Below, one piece after another: positions 17,366-25,722 of a stretch of 64,000 nucleotides of DNA. Position numbers and translations under genes: made by a program. Every line of letters begins with the position of its first letter. Position 1 is the stretch's first letter. The DNA is taken from positions 62,001 to 126,000 of the forward strand of contig NZ_SMNQ01000004.1 of assembly GCF_004353505.1 (NCBI RefSeq), written 5' to 3'. Origin of the DNA: Streptomyces sp. WAC05374. Its GTDB lineage: Bacteria > Actinomycetota > Actinomycetes > Streptomycetales > Streptomycetaceae. A model generated the notes under the pieces. That model was not told the DNA's origin, did not search any database, and worked only from the letters and a program-made list of their open reading frames with translations.

Positions 17366-18762
17366 GCCGCCTCCTCGAGCGGATGTACATGGGGGCGGCC
17401 GAGGGCCGTGAGGGCGGCGCCCGCGGCGGTGAAGCCGCTGCGCACGGCGCCCTCCATGGTCGCGGGCCAGCCGGTGGCGGTCCACGCGCCGGCCAGGTGC
17501 AGGCCCGGTGCGTTGGTGCGGGCGCCGGGCCGCAGCCGGCCGACGCCGGGGGCGGGGGCGAACGTCGCTGTCCGCTCCCGGGTGACGAAGAAGTCCCGCA
17601 CCTTGGCGCCGCGTGCCGCGGGCAGCAGCCGCTCGAGCTCGGGCAGGTAGCGCTCGCGGAGTACGGAGACGGGCTCGTCGATCTCGTCCCCGGCGGCCGA
17701 CTGGGACAGGGCCAGGTACTGGCCGTCGGTGTATCCGGAGGCGTCGGTGCGGTCGAAGACCCACTGGACCGGGGAGCCGAGCGCGGCGAAGAACGGGCGG
17801 CGCAGCACCGTGCGGTCGTACAGGACGTGGACGTTGAGGATCGGCGCGGTGCCGATGTCCAGCAGGCGGCCCGGGTCGTCCAGCGCGCCGTGCGGCAGCA
17901 GGTCGTGCGCCTCGCGCTGCGGTACGGCGAGGACGACGGTGTCGGCCTCCAGCCGGTCGCCGGGCACGTCGACGGACCAGCGGCCGCGCCCTCCGGGCAG
18001 GACGGCGCTGACCTTGGTGCGCAGTTCGGTGCGTACGCCGGCGGCGTCGAGCGCCGCGCGGGCGCGGGTGTCGTGCAGGTCGCCCAGCGGGACGTGCGCC
18101 CAGCCGATGTCGGCGGCGGAGGGGTCGGACAGCAGGGCGGTCTTGAAGACCATCGCGGCCAGGCCCATGGAGGCGTGCGGGGCGACGGCGTTGAGGGTGG
18201 CGACGCCGATCAGGTCCCACAGGGCTTCGACGGCGCGCCGGGACTGGCCCTGGCGGGTGAGCCAGGTGGCGAAGTCGATGCCGTCGAGGGCGGGGTCCTG
18301 CGGGTCGAGCCGCTTCAGGGCGAGCGCCGCCCGGCCCACGCTCGCGCGTTCGGCGAGCGAGAGGTGCGGATAGGTGGCGAGGCTCGCGGCGAGGTGGAGC
18401 GGCACGGGCAGGGCGGTGCGGCGCAGCCGGCCGAGGCGGGGGCCGCGCGGGTGGGCGACGTCGAGGACGGGGACGTCGAGGCGGTCCTGGAGGGGCGCGA
18501 GGTGGGCTCCGCCGACGCGGTCGAGGAACCAGCGGTAGGCGGTGCAGCAGCGGAGGTAGACGTGCTGGCCGTTGTCGACGGTGAGGTCGCCGCGCTTGAA
18601 GGAGAAGGCGAGGCCGCCGAGGCGGGGGCGGCCTTCGAGGAGGGTGACGCGCAGTCCGGACTCGGCCAGGCGCAGGGCGGCGGTGATGCCGGCGAGGCCG
18701 CCGCCGACGACGACGGCGTGCCGGGGCGAGGCGGGGCCCGGTGTCAGGTCGTCGGCGCTCAT
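17362..18762 (-). CDS. hpnE: Hydroxysqualene dehydroxylase
   Basis: 466 aa. FAD-binding N-terminus VVVGGGLAGITAALRLAESG (residues about 17-36), followed by LLEGRPRLGG and the amine-oxidase-like fold; the C-terminal FAD motif is GLHLAGAWTATGWPATMEGAV. HpnE reduces hydroxysqualene to squalene, completing the HpnCDE route. Start ATG at 18762 follows GGGAGA. A 107-bp gap separates it from hpnD, the largest gap in the first half of the operon. Its stop overlaps the polyprenyl synthase start by ATGA. Confidence 0.94.
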   Translation of the reverse strand: MSADDLTPGPASPRHAVVVGGGLAGITAALRLAESGLRVTLLEGRPRLGGLAFSFKRGDLTVDNGQHVYLRCCTAYRWFLDRVGGAHLAPLQDRLDVPVLDVAHPRGPRLGRLRRTALPVPLHLAASLATYPHLSLAERASVGRAALALKRLDPQDPALDGIDFATWLTRQGQSRRAVEALWDLIGVATLNAVAPHASMGLAAMVFKTALLSDPSAADIGWAHVPLGDLHDTRARAALDAAGVRTELRTKVSAVLPGGRGRWSVDVPGDRLEADTVVLAVPQREAHDLLPHGALDDPGRLLDIGTAPILNVHVLYDRTVLRRPFFAALGSPVQWVFDRTDASGYTDGQYLALSQSAAGDEIDEPVSVLRERYLPELERLLPAARGAKVRDFFVTRERTATFAPAPGVGRLRPGARTNAPGLHLAGAWTATGWPATMEGAVRSGFTAAGAALTALGRPHVHPLEEAA

Positions 18763-18869
18763 GCGGTCTCCCGTCGGGTCGTCCCGGTCCGGGACGCGAG
18801 GTGGTGGCGGAAAGTTGCCGAGCGCCGATTGTGCCGGTTCCCCGGCCGGGTCGCGGGCATCGTGACCAT

Positions 18870-19820
18870 CTAGGCGCGCCTCCTGACATGCCGGCGGGAT
18901 ACGGTGCGGGCGTCGAGTCCGGACAAACCGCGCACGGCGACGTACGCCTTCTCGTGGCCGGGGAGGGTGACCCGGCCGCGCAGGACGGCCGCGGGGTCGC
19001 GCTCGATGCGGTCGAGGAGCCTGCGGTAGATGCCCGCCATGGCGGCGACGCAGGCGCCGCTGCGCCGGTCGAGCATGGGCAGCAGGCGGTATCCCTCGGC
19101 GAACAGGGCCCGGGCGCGCCGGACTTCGTAGTGGACGAGGCCGGTGAAGTCGGCGCCGGCGGGCGGCGTGGCGGTGCGGAATCCTTCGGAGCAGCCGAAC
19201 TTGGCGAGGTCGTCGGCGGGCAGGTAGGTGCGTCCGGTGCCGGCGTCCTCGCGAAGGTCGCGCAGAATGTTGGTCAGTTGGAGGGCGAGACCGAGGGTAT
19301 CGGCGTACTCGGGGGCGCGTGCCGCGCCGCGTGCGCCGGGCGTGGTGCCGAAGATGGCGAGCGAGAGCCTGCCGATGGCACCGGCGACGCAGCGGCAGTA
19401 CACCTTGAGGTCGTCCCAGGTCTCGTACGTGTCGCCGCGCACGTCCATCAGGACGCCGTCGATGAGCTCGTCGAGGCCGCCGAGCGGGAGCGGGAAGCGG
19501 GCGGCGGCGTCGGCGAGCGCGACGGCCACGGGGTCGGTGTCGTCCTCGTCGACGGCGCCGTCGCGGATGCGGGCGAGCAGTGCGCGGGTGGCCTCGAGCC
19601 GGTCCGCCTTGGTCCCGGGGGCGAGGGTGCCGTCGCCGATGTCGTCGACCCTGCGGGAGAACGCGTACAGCGCCGACATGGCCTGCCGCTTCCCGGTCGG
19701 CAGGAGCCGGATGCCGTAGGCGAAATTGCGGGCCTGCTGCCCGGTGACGGCCTCGCAGTAGCGGTAGGCGGCCGCCACCGGCGCGGACATCTCGGTGTGT
19801 CCCTCCATGGTCCCGCTCAC
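18870..19820 (-). CDS. hpnD: Presqualene diphosphate synthase
   Basis: 316 aa. The GTG start overlaps the hpnC stop (GTGA), supporting coupling; an in-frame ATG lies four codons later. Squalene/phytoene synthase fold: first Asp motif in SRRVDDIGDG near residue 58, second in LRDLREDAGTGRTYLP near 188. ARNFAYGIRLLP near 30 is typical for HpnD. It condenses two farnesyl diphosphates to presqualene diphosphate. The C-terminus is strongly basic (SRRHVRRRA). Confidence 0.95.
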   Translation of the reverse strand: MSGTMEGHTEMSAPVAAAYRYCEAVTGQQARNFAYGIRLLPTGKRQAMSALYAFSRRVDDIGDGTLAPGTKADRLEATRALLARIRDGAVDEDDTDPVAVALADAAARFPLPLGGLDELIDGVLMDVRGDTYETWDDLKVYCRCVAGAIGRLSLAIFGTTPGARGAARAPEYADTLGLALQLTNILRDLREDAGTGRTYLPADDLAKFGCSEGFRTATPPAGADFTGLVHYEVRRARALFAEGYRLLPMLDRRSGACVAAMAGIYRRLLDRIERDPAAVLRGRVTLPGHEKAYVAVRGLSGLDARTVSRRHVRRRA

Positions 19821-20722
19821 CCCTCTCCGCGCGCTCTGCGCAACACGGTGCCCACGGCGCGCAGCAGGCCGGCCGTGCCGGCCCTGGGCGGACCGGGGAG
19901 TACGTCGTGGCCGGCGGCGGTGATCGCGTCGAGGGCGGCGTGCCCGCCACCGACGAAGCCGGCGAGGAGGAGGCGGAGCCGGCCGTGGACGCTGCCCACG
20001 AGGGGGGTGCCGTCGTTCAGCAGCCGGCGGGCGCGTTCGGCCTCGTACGCGACGAGGGCGCGGACCGGCGCGCCGGCGGTGGGGCGGGCCAGGTCGGCCT
20101 CGGTGACGCCGAACCGCTTCATGTCCTCGGCCGGGAGGTAGATCCGGTCACGGGCGAGGTCCTCGGCCACGTCCTGGAGGTGTTCGACGATCTGGAGTGC
20201 GGTGCAGATGGCGTCGGAGTGGCGCAGGCGTTCGGGGCTGGTGGTGCCGGTGATGTCCAGGACGAGGCGGCCGACGGGGTTGGCGGAGAGCTCGCAGTAG
20301 GCGGCGAGGCCGTCGTACGTCTCGTAGCGCCGCACGAGCTGGTCCTGGCGGTTGGCCTCGATCAGGCCGAGGAACGGCTCGGGGGTGAGCGCGTGGCGCC
20401 GCACGGCCGGCCGCAGGGCGCGCAGCAGCGGGTGGGCCGGGGTGCCGTCGAAGACGCGCCGCAGGTCGGCCTCGAAGGCGTCGAGGAGGGCGAGCCGGTC
20501 CGTCTCGCCCTCGGCGCCCAGGTGGCGGGCGTCGGCGCCGCCGGGGGCCAGGTCGCCGTCGCCGATGTCGTCGACCAGCCGGGCGTAGCCGTAGACGGCC
20601 ATCAGGTCGTCGCGCCAGGCGCGGGGCAGGAAGAAGGGGGCCACGGGGAAGTTCTCGCGCGCGGCCTTGTCGAGGGTGGCGCGCGTGGAGGCGTCGGGGC
20701 GCACCTGCCGGGTACCTGTCAC
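19817..20722 (-). CDS. hpnC: Hydroxysqualene synthase
   Basis: 301 aa. ENFPVAPFFLPRAWRDDL near residues 23-40 is a strong HpnC signature. Asp-rich motifs are ARLVDDIGDGD near 47 and LQDVAEDLARDRIYLP near 182. It hydrolyses presqualene diphosphate to hydroxysqualene for HpnE. GTG at 20722 is the longest start; it has no clear ribosome binding site, and family members often begin near ATLDKAA (residue 15), so the start may lie further in. This is the first gene of the nine-gene hopanoid operon; the upstream 450 bp must contain the promoter. Confidence 0.93.
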   Translation of the reverse strand: MTGTRQVRPDASTRATLDKAARENFPVAPFFLPRAWRDDLMAVYGYARLVDDIGDGDLAPGGADARHLGAEGETDRLALLDAFEADLRRVFDGTPAHPLLRALRPAVRRHALTPEPFLGLIEANRQDQLVRRYETYDGLAAYCELSANPVGRLVLDITGTTSPERLRHSDAICTALQIVEHLQDVAEDLARDRIYLPAEDMKRFGVTEADLARPTAGAPVRALVAYEAERARRLLNDGTPLVGSVHGRLRLLLAGFVGGGHAALDAITAAGHDVLPGPPRAGTAGLLRAVGTVLRRARGEG

Positions 20723-20937
20723 TGGGGACTGCCCGGCGCGGGGACGGCGGGACCCTTACGGAGGCGGGGCTGGGGATTCACCGTCATTGCCGTCACGTCT
20801 CCCGTTCTACACTGCCGACCCAATACATCTCATTTCGGACACGCCGCCGGTCCCGCCGAGTGGGGCACCACCCCCGCCCCCGGCGGGGAGACCGGGGAAT
20901 ATGCCCCACTTGCCACGAATCGACACCGGTACAGCTT

Positions 20938-20951
20938 ACGTTGTACAACGT
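20938..20951. promoter_or_regulatory. 14-bp perfect palindrome, candidate operator of the hopanoid operon
   Basis: ACGTTGTACAACGT is its own reverse complement and stands out in a low-GC patch about 220 bases upstream of hpnC. TTGTAC inside it could also act as a -35 hexamer on the minus strand. No regulator gene is adjacent. Confidence 0.35.
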
Positions 20952-21104
20952 CCGGGCTCGCGTTGGGGTGACCCACGCACGGAGACGCCCGGGGCCGTGC
21001 CGTCAACCACCCGGTGGGACACGGGACTTGACCGAAACATGGCATCCCCGTGGCGGGCGGCGGGGCGCGCGTTCCCGCCCCCGGCCGGCGTGCCGCTCAC
21101 CGGA

Positions 21105-21137
21105 AGGGCCCCCGCCGCGCGCTCCGGCAGGGGCCCT
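21105..21137 (-). terminator. Hairpin terminator after the Wzt-type ATPase gene
   Basis: GGGCCCCCGCC and GGCAGGGGCCC form an 11-bp stem with one mismatch around a 9-base loop, closed by an A-T pair. It lies 37 bases beyond the ATPase stop codon. There is no U-tract, as is usual for Streptomyces terminators. Confidence 0.65.
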
Positions 21138-21173
21138 CACCGGCCTCGTGCGACCGGCCGGAAACCGCCCGGA

Positions 21174-21983
21174 CTACCTGCCGGTCTCCTTCTCGTACGC
21201 CCTGAGGACCTCGGCGGTGGGCCCGTCCATCAGCAGCTCGCCCTTCTCCAGCCACAGGACGCGGTCGCAGGTGTCCCTGATCGACTTGTTGCTGTGGCTG
21301 ACCAGGAAGACCGTGCCGGCCTCCTTGCGCAGTTCCCGGATGCGCTCCTCGGAGCGGATCTGGAACTTGCGGTCACCCGTGGCCAGCGCCTCGTCGATCA
21401 TCAGCACGTCGTGGTTCTTCGCGGCGGCGATGGCGAACCGCAGCCGGGCGCCCATGCCGGAGGAGTACGTCCGCATCGGGAGGGTGATGAAGTCGCCCTT
21501 CTCGTTGATGCCGGAGAAGTCGACGATGTCCTGGTACCGCTCCTTGATCTCCTCGCGCGACATGCCCATGGCCAGGCCGCCGAGGATCACGTTGCGCTCG
21601 CCGGTCAGGTCGCCCATCAGGGCCGCGTTCACGCCCAGCAGCGACGGCTGGCCGTCGGTGTAGACCCTGCCCCGCTCGCACGGGAGCAGGCCGGCGATGG
21701 CCCGCAGCAGGGTCGACTTGCCGGAGCCGTTGGTGCCGATCAGGCCGATCGCCTCGCCCCGGTACGCGGTGAAGGACACCCCGCGCACGGCGTGCACCTT
21801 GCGCACGCCCCGGGACTCGCCCTTGTCGCGGCGGATCATCCGGCTCAGCGCGGCGGTGGCGCTGCCCTTGCCCCCGCCGCCGCCGTTGACCCGGTACACG
21901 ATGTGCACGTCGTCGGCGATGACCGTGGGGATGCGCGCGCCGTCGGCGCCGGTCGCGGTCACGTCGTCGGTGTGGTCAGCCAC
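21174..21983 (-). CDS. ABC transporter ATP-binding protein, polysaccharide/teichoic-acid export (Wzt/TagH type)
   Basis: 269 aa. Walker A GTNGSGKST near 93, signature SSGMGARLRFA near 180, Walker B VLMIDEALATGD near 200, and H-loop HS in FLVSHSNKSI. GEAIGLIGTNGSGKSTLL and VLWLEKGELLMDGPT are typical for the Wzt/TagH/RfbE group. It lacks the C-terminal carbohydrate-binding domain of some Wzt proteins. Energises export of an undecaprenyl-linked glycan with the permease encoded just upstream, whose stop it overlaps by eight bases. It is the last gene of the seven-gene surface-glycan cluster and is followed by a hairpin terminator. Confidence 0.92.
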   Translation of the reverse strand: MADHTDDVTATGADGARIPTVIADDVHIVYRVNGGGGGKGSATAALSRMIRRDKGESRGVRKVHAVRGVSFTAYRGEAIGLIGTNGSGKSTLLRAIAGLLPCERGRVYTDGQPSLLGVNAALMGDLTGERNVILGGLAMGMSREEIKERYQDIVDFSGINEKGDFITLPMRTYSSGMGARLRFAIAAAKNHDVLMIDEALATGDRKFQIRSEERIRELRKEAGTVFLVSHSNKSIRDTCDRVLWLEKGELLMDGPTAEVLRAYEKETGR

Positions 21984-22905
21984 GGCCGTACCGCTCCTCT
22001 GCCTTCCAGAAGTACACGAACCCGGCCACGCCGACCAGGACCGCCCACAGCAGGGCCGCGAACCAGACGTGCGAGGGCAGGTTCTCCGAGCCGTACCCGT
22101 CGATCAGGGCGAACCGGATGAGATCCATGTAGATCGCCGCCGGGTTGTACATCAGGACGTCGGCGATCCAGGCCGGCTTGTCCTGGAGCATGATCGGGAT
22201 CGAGAACATGACGCCCGAGCCGTACATCCAGGTGCGCATCACGAACGGCATGAGCTGCGCCAGGTCGGGGGTCTTGCTGCCGAGCCGGGCCATGATCAGC
22301 GACAGGCCGACGTTGAAGAGGAACTGCAGCGCCAGCGCCGGGAGGATCAGCAGCCAGCTCAGCGACGGGTAGCTGCCGAACGCGGCCGCGATCACGAACA
22401 GCACGATCATCGAGAACATGAGCTGCTGGAGCTGCTGAAGGGCGAACGAGACCGGCAGGGAGGCGCGCGGGAAGTGCAGCGCCCGCACCAGGCCCAGGTT
22501 GCCCGAGATCGCCCGCACCCCGGACATGACGGACGTCTGCGTGAACATGAACACGAAGACGCCGGTCACCAGGAACGGGATGTAGACGTCCTTCTCCATG
22601 CCGCGCCCGGCGTTCAGGATCAGGCCGAAGATGAGGAAGTAGACCGCCGCGTTCAGCAGCGGGGTCGCCACCTGCCAGAGCTGGCCGAGCTTGGCCTGGC
22701 TGTACTGGGCCGTGAGCTTCGCCTGGGAGAAGGCCAGGATGAAGTGGCGGCGCCCCCAGAGCTGCCGGACGTACTCGGCCAGGCCCGGCCGGGCACCGCT
22801 GACCGACAGGCCGTACTTGGCGGCCAGCTCCGCCGGGGACAGGCCCGCGTCCGGCGATGGCGGGGCGGTCACGGCGATCGCTCCGCCATGGGTTGTCTCA
22901 CTCAC
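21976..22905 (-). CDS. ABC-2 type permease, polysaccharide export (Wzm/TagG type)
   Basis: 309 aa, GTG start. The N-terminal 60 residues are soluble and contain SPAELAAKYGLSVSGARPG. After WGRRHFILAFSQAKLTAQYS come six predicted membrane segments, with the ABC2_membrane features LGQLWQVATPLLNAAVYFLIFG and the periplasmic-side helix NLGLVRALHFPRASLP. TagG/Wzm permeases form the channel for lipid-linked O-antigen, teichoic acid or galactan. The ATPase gene overlaps its end. It follows the glycosyltransferase gene by 102 bp. Confidence 0.92.
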   Translation of the reverse strand: MSETTHGGAIAVTAPPSPDAGLSPAELAAKYGLSVSGARPGLAEYVRQLWGRRHFILAFSQAKLTAQYSQAKLGQLWQVATPLLNAAVYFLIFGLILNAGRGMEKDVYIPFLVTGVFVFMFTQTSVMSGVRAISGNLGLVRALHFPRASLPVSFALQQLQQLMFSMIVLFVIAAAFGSYPSLSWLLILPALALQFLFNVGLSLIMARLGSKTPDLAQLMPFVMRTWMYGSGVMFSIPIMLQDKPAWIADVLMYNPAAIYMDLIRFALIDGYGSENLPSHVWFAALLWAVLVGVAGFVYFWKAEERYGRG

Positions 22906-23007
22906 AAGTGGAAAACTTTCGTGTTCACGATGCGCGGCAGGAAGGGGCGGGCGGGTCGGGTGGCGGCCAGGCCCCGGGGTGCCCCGTACTTGTCGGTGAC
23001 GAGCTTG

Positions 23008-23892
23008 TCAGATGACGGGCGGGCGGCCCAGTCGGGTGAGGCGCCACACCGTACGCCACTTCATGGGACGGCGCGGCCCGCACGGCGTGGCCCAGCCCTC
23101 CTTGAACCCGCCGAACCACGCCTTGAGCGCCGGCGCCGAGGGGCGCCGGGCCAGCGTGAGCAGCAGCCAGACGCCGAGATAGACCGGCACCAGGGGTGCG
23201 GGCAGGTTGCGGCGGGCCAGCCAGACGCGGTTGCGGGCGATCATGCGGTGGTAGACGGCGTGCCGGGAGGGCGCGGTCGTCGGGTGGTGCAGGACCATGT
23301 CCGCGCGGTAGTCGATCATCCAGCCGGCGTCCAGGGCCCGCCAGGCGAGGTCGGTCTCCTCGTGCGCGTAGAAGAACTCGTCCGGCAGCCCGCCCACCTC
23401 GGCCAGCACCGCGGTGCGCACGGCGTTGGCGCCGCCGAGGAAGGTCGTCACGCGCGAGGAGCGCATCGGGTCGGAGGCGCGCAGCCGGGGGACGTGGCGG
23501 CGCTGGGTGACACCGGTGTCCGGGTCGGCGATCCGGAAGCTGATGATGCCCAGCTTTGGGTCCTCGGTGAACGCCCGGCGCACCAGCTCGGCGGTGTCCG
23601 TGTTCGGCAGCAGGCCGTCGTCGTCCAGGAAGAGCAGGGCGTCCACCTCGGTCCCCCCGGGGCCGAACGCCTCGATGCCCACGTTGCGGCCACCGGGGAT
23701 GCCCAGGTTCTCCGGGAGGTCGATGGTGCGCACGCCCTCGGGTACGCCGGTGACGGGCGCGCCGTTGCCGACGACGACGACCTCGACCGGGTCGCCGTCC
23801 TGCTTGCGTACGGATTCGATGAGGGCGCGGAGGTCGTCGGGGCGGTTGCCCATGGTGATGATGACGGCACCCAGCTTCATCGGCGTGGTCAC
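23008..23892 (-). CDS. Glycosyltransferase family 2
   Basis: 294 aa from a GTG at 23892 that follows GAGG with a short spacer; a GTG at 23903 is an alternative. GT-A fold elements: VVVVGNGAPV, ENLGIPGGRNVGIE near 65-78, the DDD metal motif in LLFLDDDGLL near 95, and HEETDLAWRALDAGW near 183. It is rhamnosyl/galactofuranosyl-transferase-like in layout but acceptor and donor are not determinable. A hydrophobic stretch near 243 (PVYLGVWLLLTLA) suggests membrane association. It is encoded 11 bases after a CDP-alcohol phosphatidyltransferase and just before the ABC exporter, so it probably extends the exported polymer. Confidence 0.9.
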   Translation of the reverse strand: MTTPMKLGAVIITMGNRPDDLRALIESVRKQDGDPVEVVVVGNGAPVTGVPEGVRTIDLPENLGIPGGRNVGIEAFGPGGTEVDALLFLDDDGLLPNTDTAELVRRAFTEDPKLGIISFRIADPDTGVTQRRHVPRLRASDPMRSSRVTTFLGGANAVRTAVLAEVGGLPDEFFYAHEETDLAWRALDAGWMIDYRADMVLHHPTTAPSRHAVYHRMIARNRVWLARRNLPAPLVPVYLGVWLLLTLARRPSAPALKAWFGGFKEGWATPCGPRRPMKWRTVWRLTRLGRPPVI

Positions 23893-23903
23893 GGGCACCT
23901 CAC

Positions 23904-24683
23904 TCACTTCAGCCTGCTGGAGGCGAGGATCGACACCAGGTGCAGCACCGTCTGGAGCAGCGCGATGCCGGCCAGGACGGCGACGCCCAGGCGGGAGAAG
24001 TACAGGTCGCCGCGGACGGTGTCCAGGACCGCCAGGACCACGATGAGCAGCGACGCCTCGATGCCGAGGACGAGCCGGTGGAACTTCAGCGCCGCGGCGG
24101 CCCTGCGGGCCAGCGCCATGCCGGAGGAGCGCGGCACGGCGGCCGAGTCCTGGACCGGCGGCAGGCCGCCCTGGTGGCGGGCGACGCCGACCAGGTCGGT
24201 CTCGGCCTTGATCAGGATGGCGCCGAGCGCGGCGAGGGTGCCCAGGAAGGCCCACAGCCAGTCGATCCGGCCGCCGCCCCACAGGTCGGCGGCGCGCAGG
24301 CCGAAACCGGTCAGCACGGCCGCGTCGCACAGGTAGGCGCCCACGCGGTCCAGGTACACCCCGCCCAGCGAGAACTGCTTCTTCCAGCGGGCCACCTCGC
24401 CGTCGACGCAGTCGAGCAGCAGGTAGAGCTGGACCATCAGCGCGCCCAGGAGCGCCCCGGGGATGCCCGGGATCAGCAGCGCCGGGGCCGCGAGGACACC
24501 CGCCAGGGTCATCACGTACGTGAGCTGGTTCGGGGTGACCTTGGTGGTGACCAGGAGGCGCGTGATGCGCAGGGAGATCTCGCGCATGTAGAGGCGGCCG
24601 CCCCAGTGCTCGCCGCTTCGACGGTCCTTCACTCCCGCCGGGTGAACGACCGGGCGGAGTTCAGCTACGGATGGTCTTGGCAT
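23904..24683 (-). CDS. CDP-alcohol phosphatidyltransferase family protein
   Basis: 259 aa; the ATG at 24683 overlaps the upstream dehydrogenase stop by 23 bases. The N-terminus MPRPSVAELRPVVHP is soluble, and about five or six membrane helices follow. The family motif DX2DGX2ARX8GX3D is present (DCVDGEVAR then GVYLD), but the position of the fourth Asp, the presumed catalytic base, is Ala (DRVGA). Enzymes of this family displace CMP from a CDP-alcohol with an alcohol acceptor in the membrane. Neighbouring cytidylyltransferase and glycerol-1-phosphate-dehydrogenase-like genes suggest a CDP-polyol substrate. The altered motif makes activity uncertain, or marks a subfamily. Confidence 0.85.
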   Translation of the reverse strand: MPRPSVAELRPVVHPAGVKDRRSGEHWGGRLYMREISLRITRLLVTTKVTPNQLTYVMTLAGVLAAPALLIPGIPGALLGALMVQLYLLLDCVDGEVARWKKQFSLGGVYLDRVGAYLCDAAVLTGFGLRAADLWGGGRIDWLWAFLGTLAALGAILIKAETDLVGVARHQGGLPPVQDSAAVPRSSGMALARRAAAALKFHRLVLGIEASLLIVVLAVLDTVRGDLYFSRLGVAVLAGIALLQTVLHLVSILASSRLK

Positions 24684-25722
24684 AGTCGGCGTACGCGTCC
24701 CTGATCTGGTCGGTGGACAGGTCGAGGTGCTCGAGGATGGTGAAGCGTCCGGGGCGGGTCTGCGGCGCGTACTCCACGGCGCGGACGAACTCGTCCGGGG
24801 AGAACCCGATCTCTTCGGGCAGCACGGGCAGGCCGTGCCGGCGCAGCACCTCGGCGAAGAGCCCCGACTCCTCGTGGGCGCCGCGCAGGTGCATCGCGAA
24901 GGCGGCGCCCAGTCCGACCTGCTCGCCGTGGAGCGCGGAGCGCGCCGGGTACAGCAGGTCGAAGGCGTGGGAGATCTCGTGGCAGGCACCCGAGGCGGGC
25001 CGGGTGTCGCCGCTGATCGACATGGCGATGCCGGTGAGGACGAGGGCCTCCGCCAGCACGATGAGGAACTCGTCGTCCGCGACGGTGGCGGGGTGGCGCA
25101 GCACAGACTCCCCCGCCGTGCGGGCCATGGCGGCGGCCAGGCCGTCGACCTGCTCGCCCGTGTGCCGGTGGGACAGCTCCCAGTCGGCGATGGCGGAGAT
25201 GTTGGAGATCGCGTCGCCGATGCCGGAGCGGACGAACCGGGAGGGCGCCTCCCGGATCACGTCGAGATCGATGACCATGGCGATCGGCGAGGGGACGCCG
25301 TAGGAGCCGCGGCCGTTGTCGTTGTCGAGCGTGGAGACCGGGGAGCAGATCCCGTCGTGCGAGAGGTTGGTGGCGACGGCCACCATGGGGACGCCGACCC
25401 GCGCCGCGGCGTACTTCGCCACGTCGATGATCTTCCCGCCGCCGAGGCCGACCACGGCGTCGTACCGCTTGCCCTTGATGGCGTCGGCGAGGCGGACGGC
25501 GGAGTCGATGCTGCCGTCCTCGACGCAGTACCAGTCGGCGTCCGGCAGGAGCGGCGCGAGCTTCTCGCGCAGCGCCTGGCCGGAGCCGTTGCTGATGGCC
25601 ATGGCGAGTTTGCCGGATGCGGAGATCCGCTGGTCGGCCAGGAGGCCGGCCAGGTCGTCCATCGCGCCCCGGTGGATGTCGACGACGACCGGGGACGGGA
25701 TGAGCCGGGTCAGTACAGGCAC
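24661..25722 (-). CDS. Iron-containing alcohol dehydrogenase family, sn-glycerol-1-phosphate dehydrogenase-like
   Basis: 353 aa. The GTG start lies 13 bases inside the upstream NTase gene. NAD-binding GLGGGKIIDVAKY near 93-105, LSHDGICSPVS near 120-130, SGIGDAISNISAIADWEL near 166-183 with a metal-binding Asp, then HEISHAFD near 247 and ALHGEQVGLG near 263 with the metal His residues. These blocks resemble archaeal EgsA and bacterial AraM glycerol-1-phosphate dehydrogenases more than 3-dehydroquinate synthases or generic Fe-ADHs. Expected reaction: DHAP to sn-glycerol-1-phosphate with NAD(P)H and a divalent metal. Context with a cytidylyltransferase and CDP-alcohol transferases fits a phosphopolyol donor pathway. 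Substrate is inferred. Confidence 0.82.
   Translation of the reverse strand: MPVLTRLIPSPVVVDIHRGAMDDLAGLLADQRISASGKLAMAISNGSGQALREKLAPLLPDADWYCVEDGSIDSAVRLADAIKGKRYDAVVGLGGGKIIDVAKYAAARVGVPMVAVATNLSHDGICSPVSTLDNDNGRGSYGVPSPIAMVIDLDVIREAPSRFVRSGIGDAISNISAIADWELSHRHTGEQVDGLAAAMARTAGESVLRHPATVADDEFLIVLAEALVLTGIAMSISGDTRPASGACHEISHAFDLLYPARSALHGEQVGLGAAFAMHLRGAHEESGLFAEVLRRHGLPVLPEEIGFSPDEFVRAVEYAPQTRPGRFTILEHLDLSTDQIRDAYADYAKTIRS

Larger units (their letters stand above)
20723..21173. other. Intergenic region carrying the hopanoid operon promoter
   Basis: 451 bp without a supported gene. It contains the terminator of the upstream ABC transporter unit (21105-21137), a 14-bp perfect palindrome (20938-20951) and an AT-richer patch at 20820-20960 where the minus-strand hpnC promoter most likely lies. 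A plus-strand frame of several hundred codons crosses the whole interval but also crosses convergent genes and has no family resemblance. Confidence 0.55.

Noticed and set aside
16265..18889. 874-codon frame through hpnE into the polyprenyl synthase
   Set aside because: Upstream part is a Pro/Arg-rich shadow of hpnE. The real start at 17365 gives a normal-length synthase with an ATGA overlap.
20723..21173. Long plus-strand frame crossing the hopanoid promoter region
   Set aside because: It continues as antisense through the ABC transporter genes, has no ribosome binding site and no domain. The interval has promoter and terminator character.
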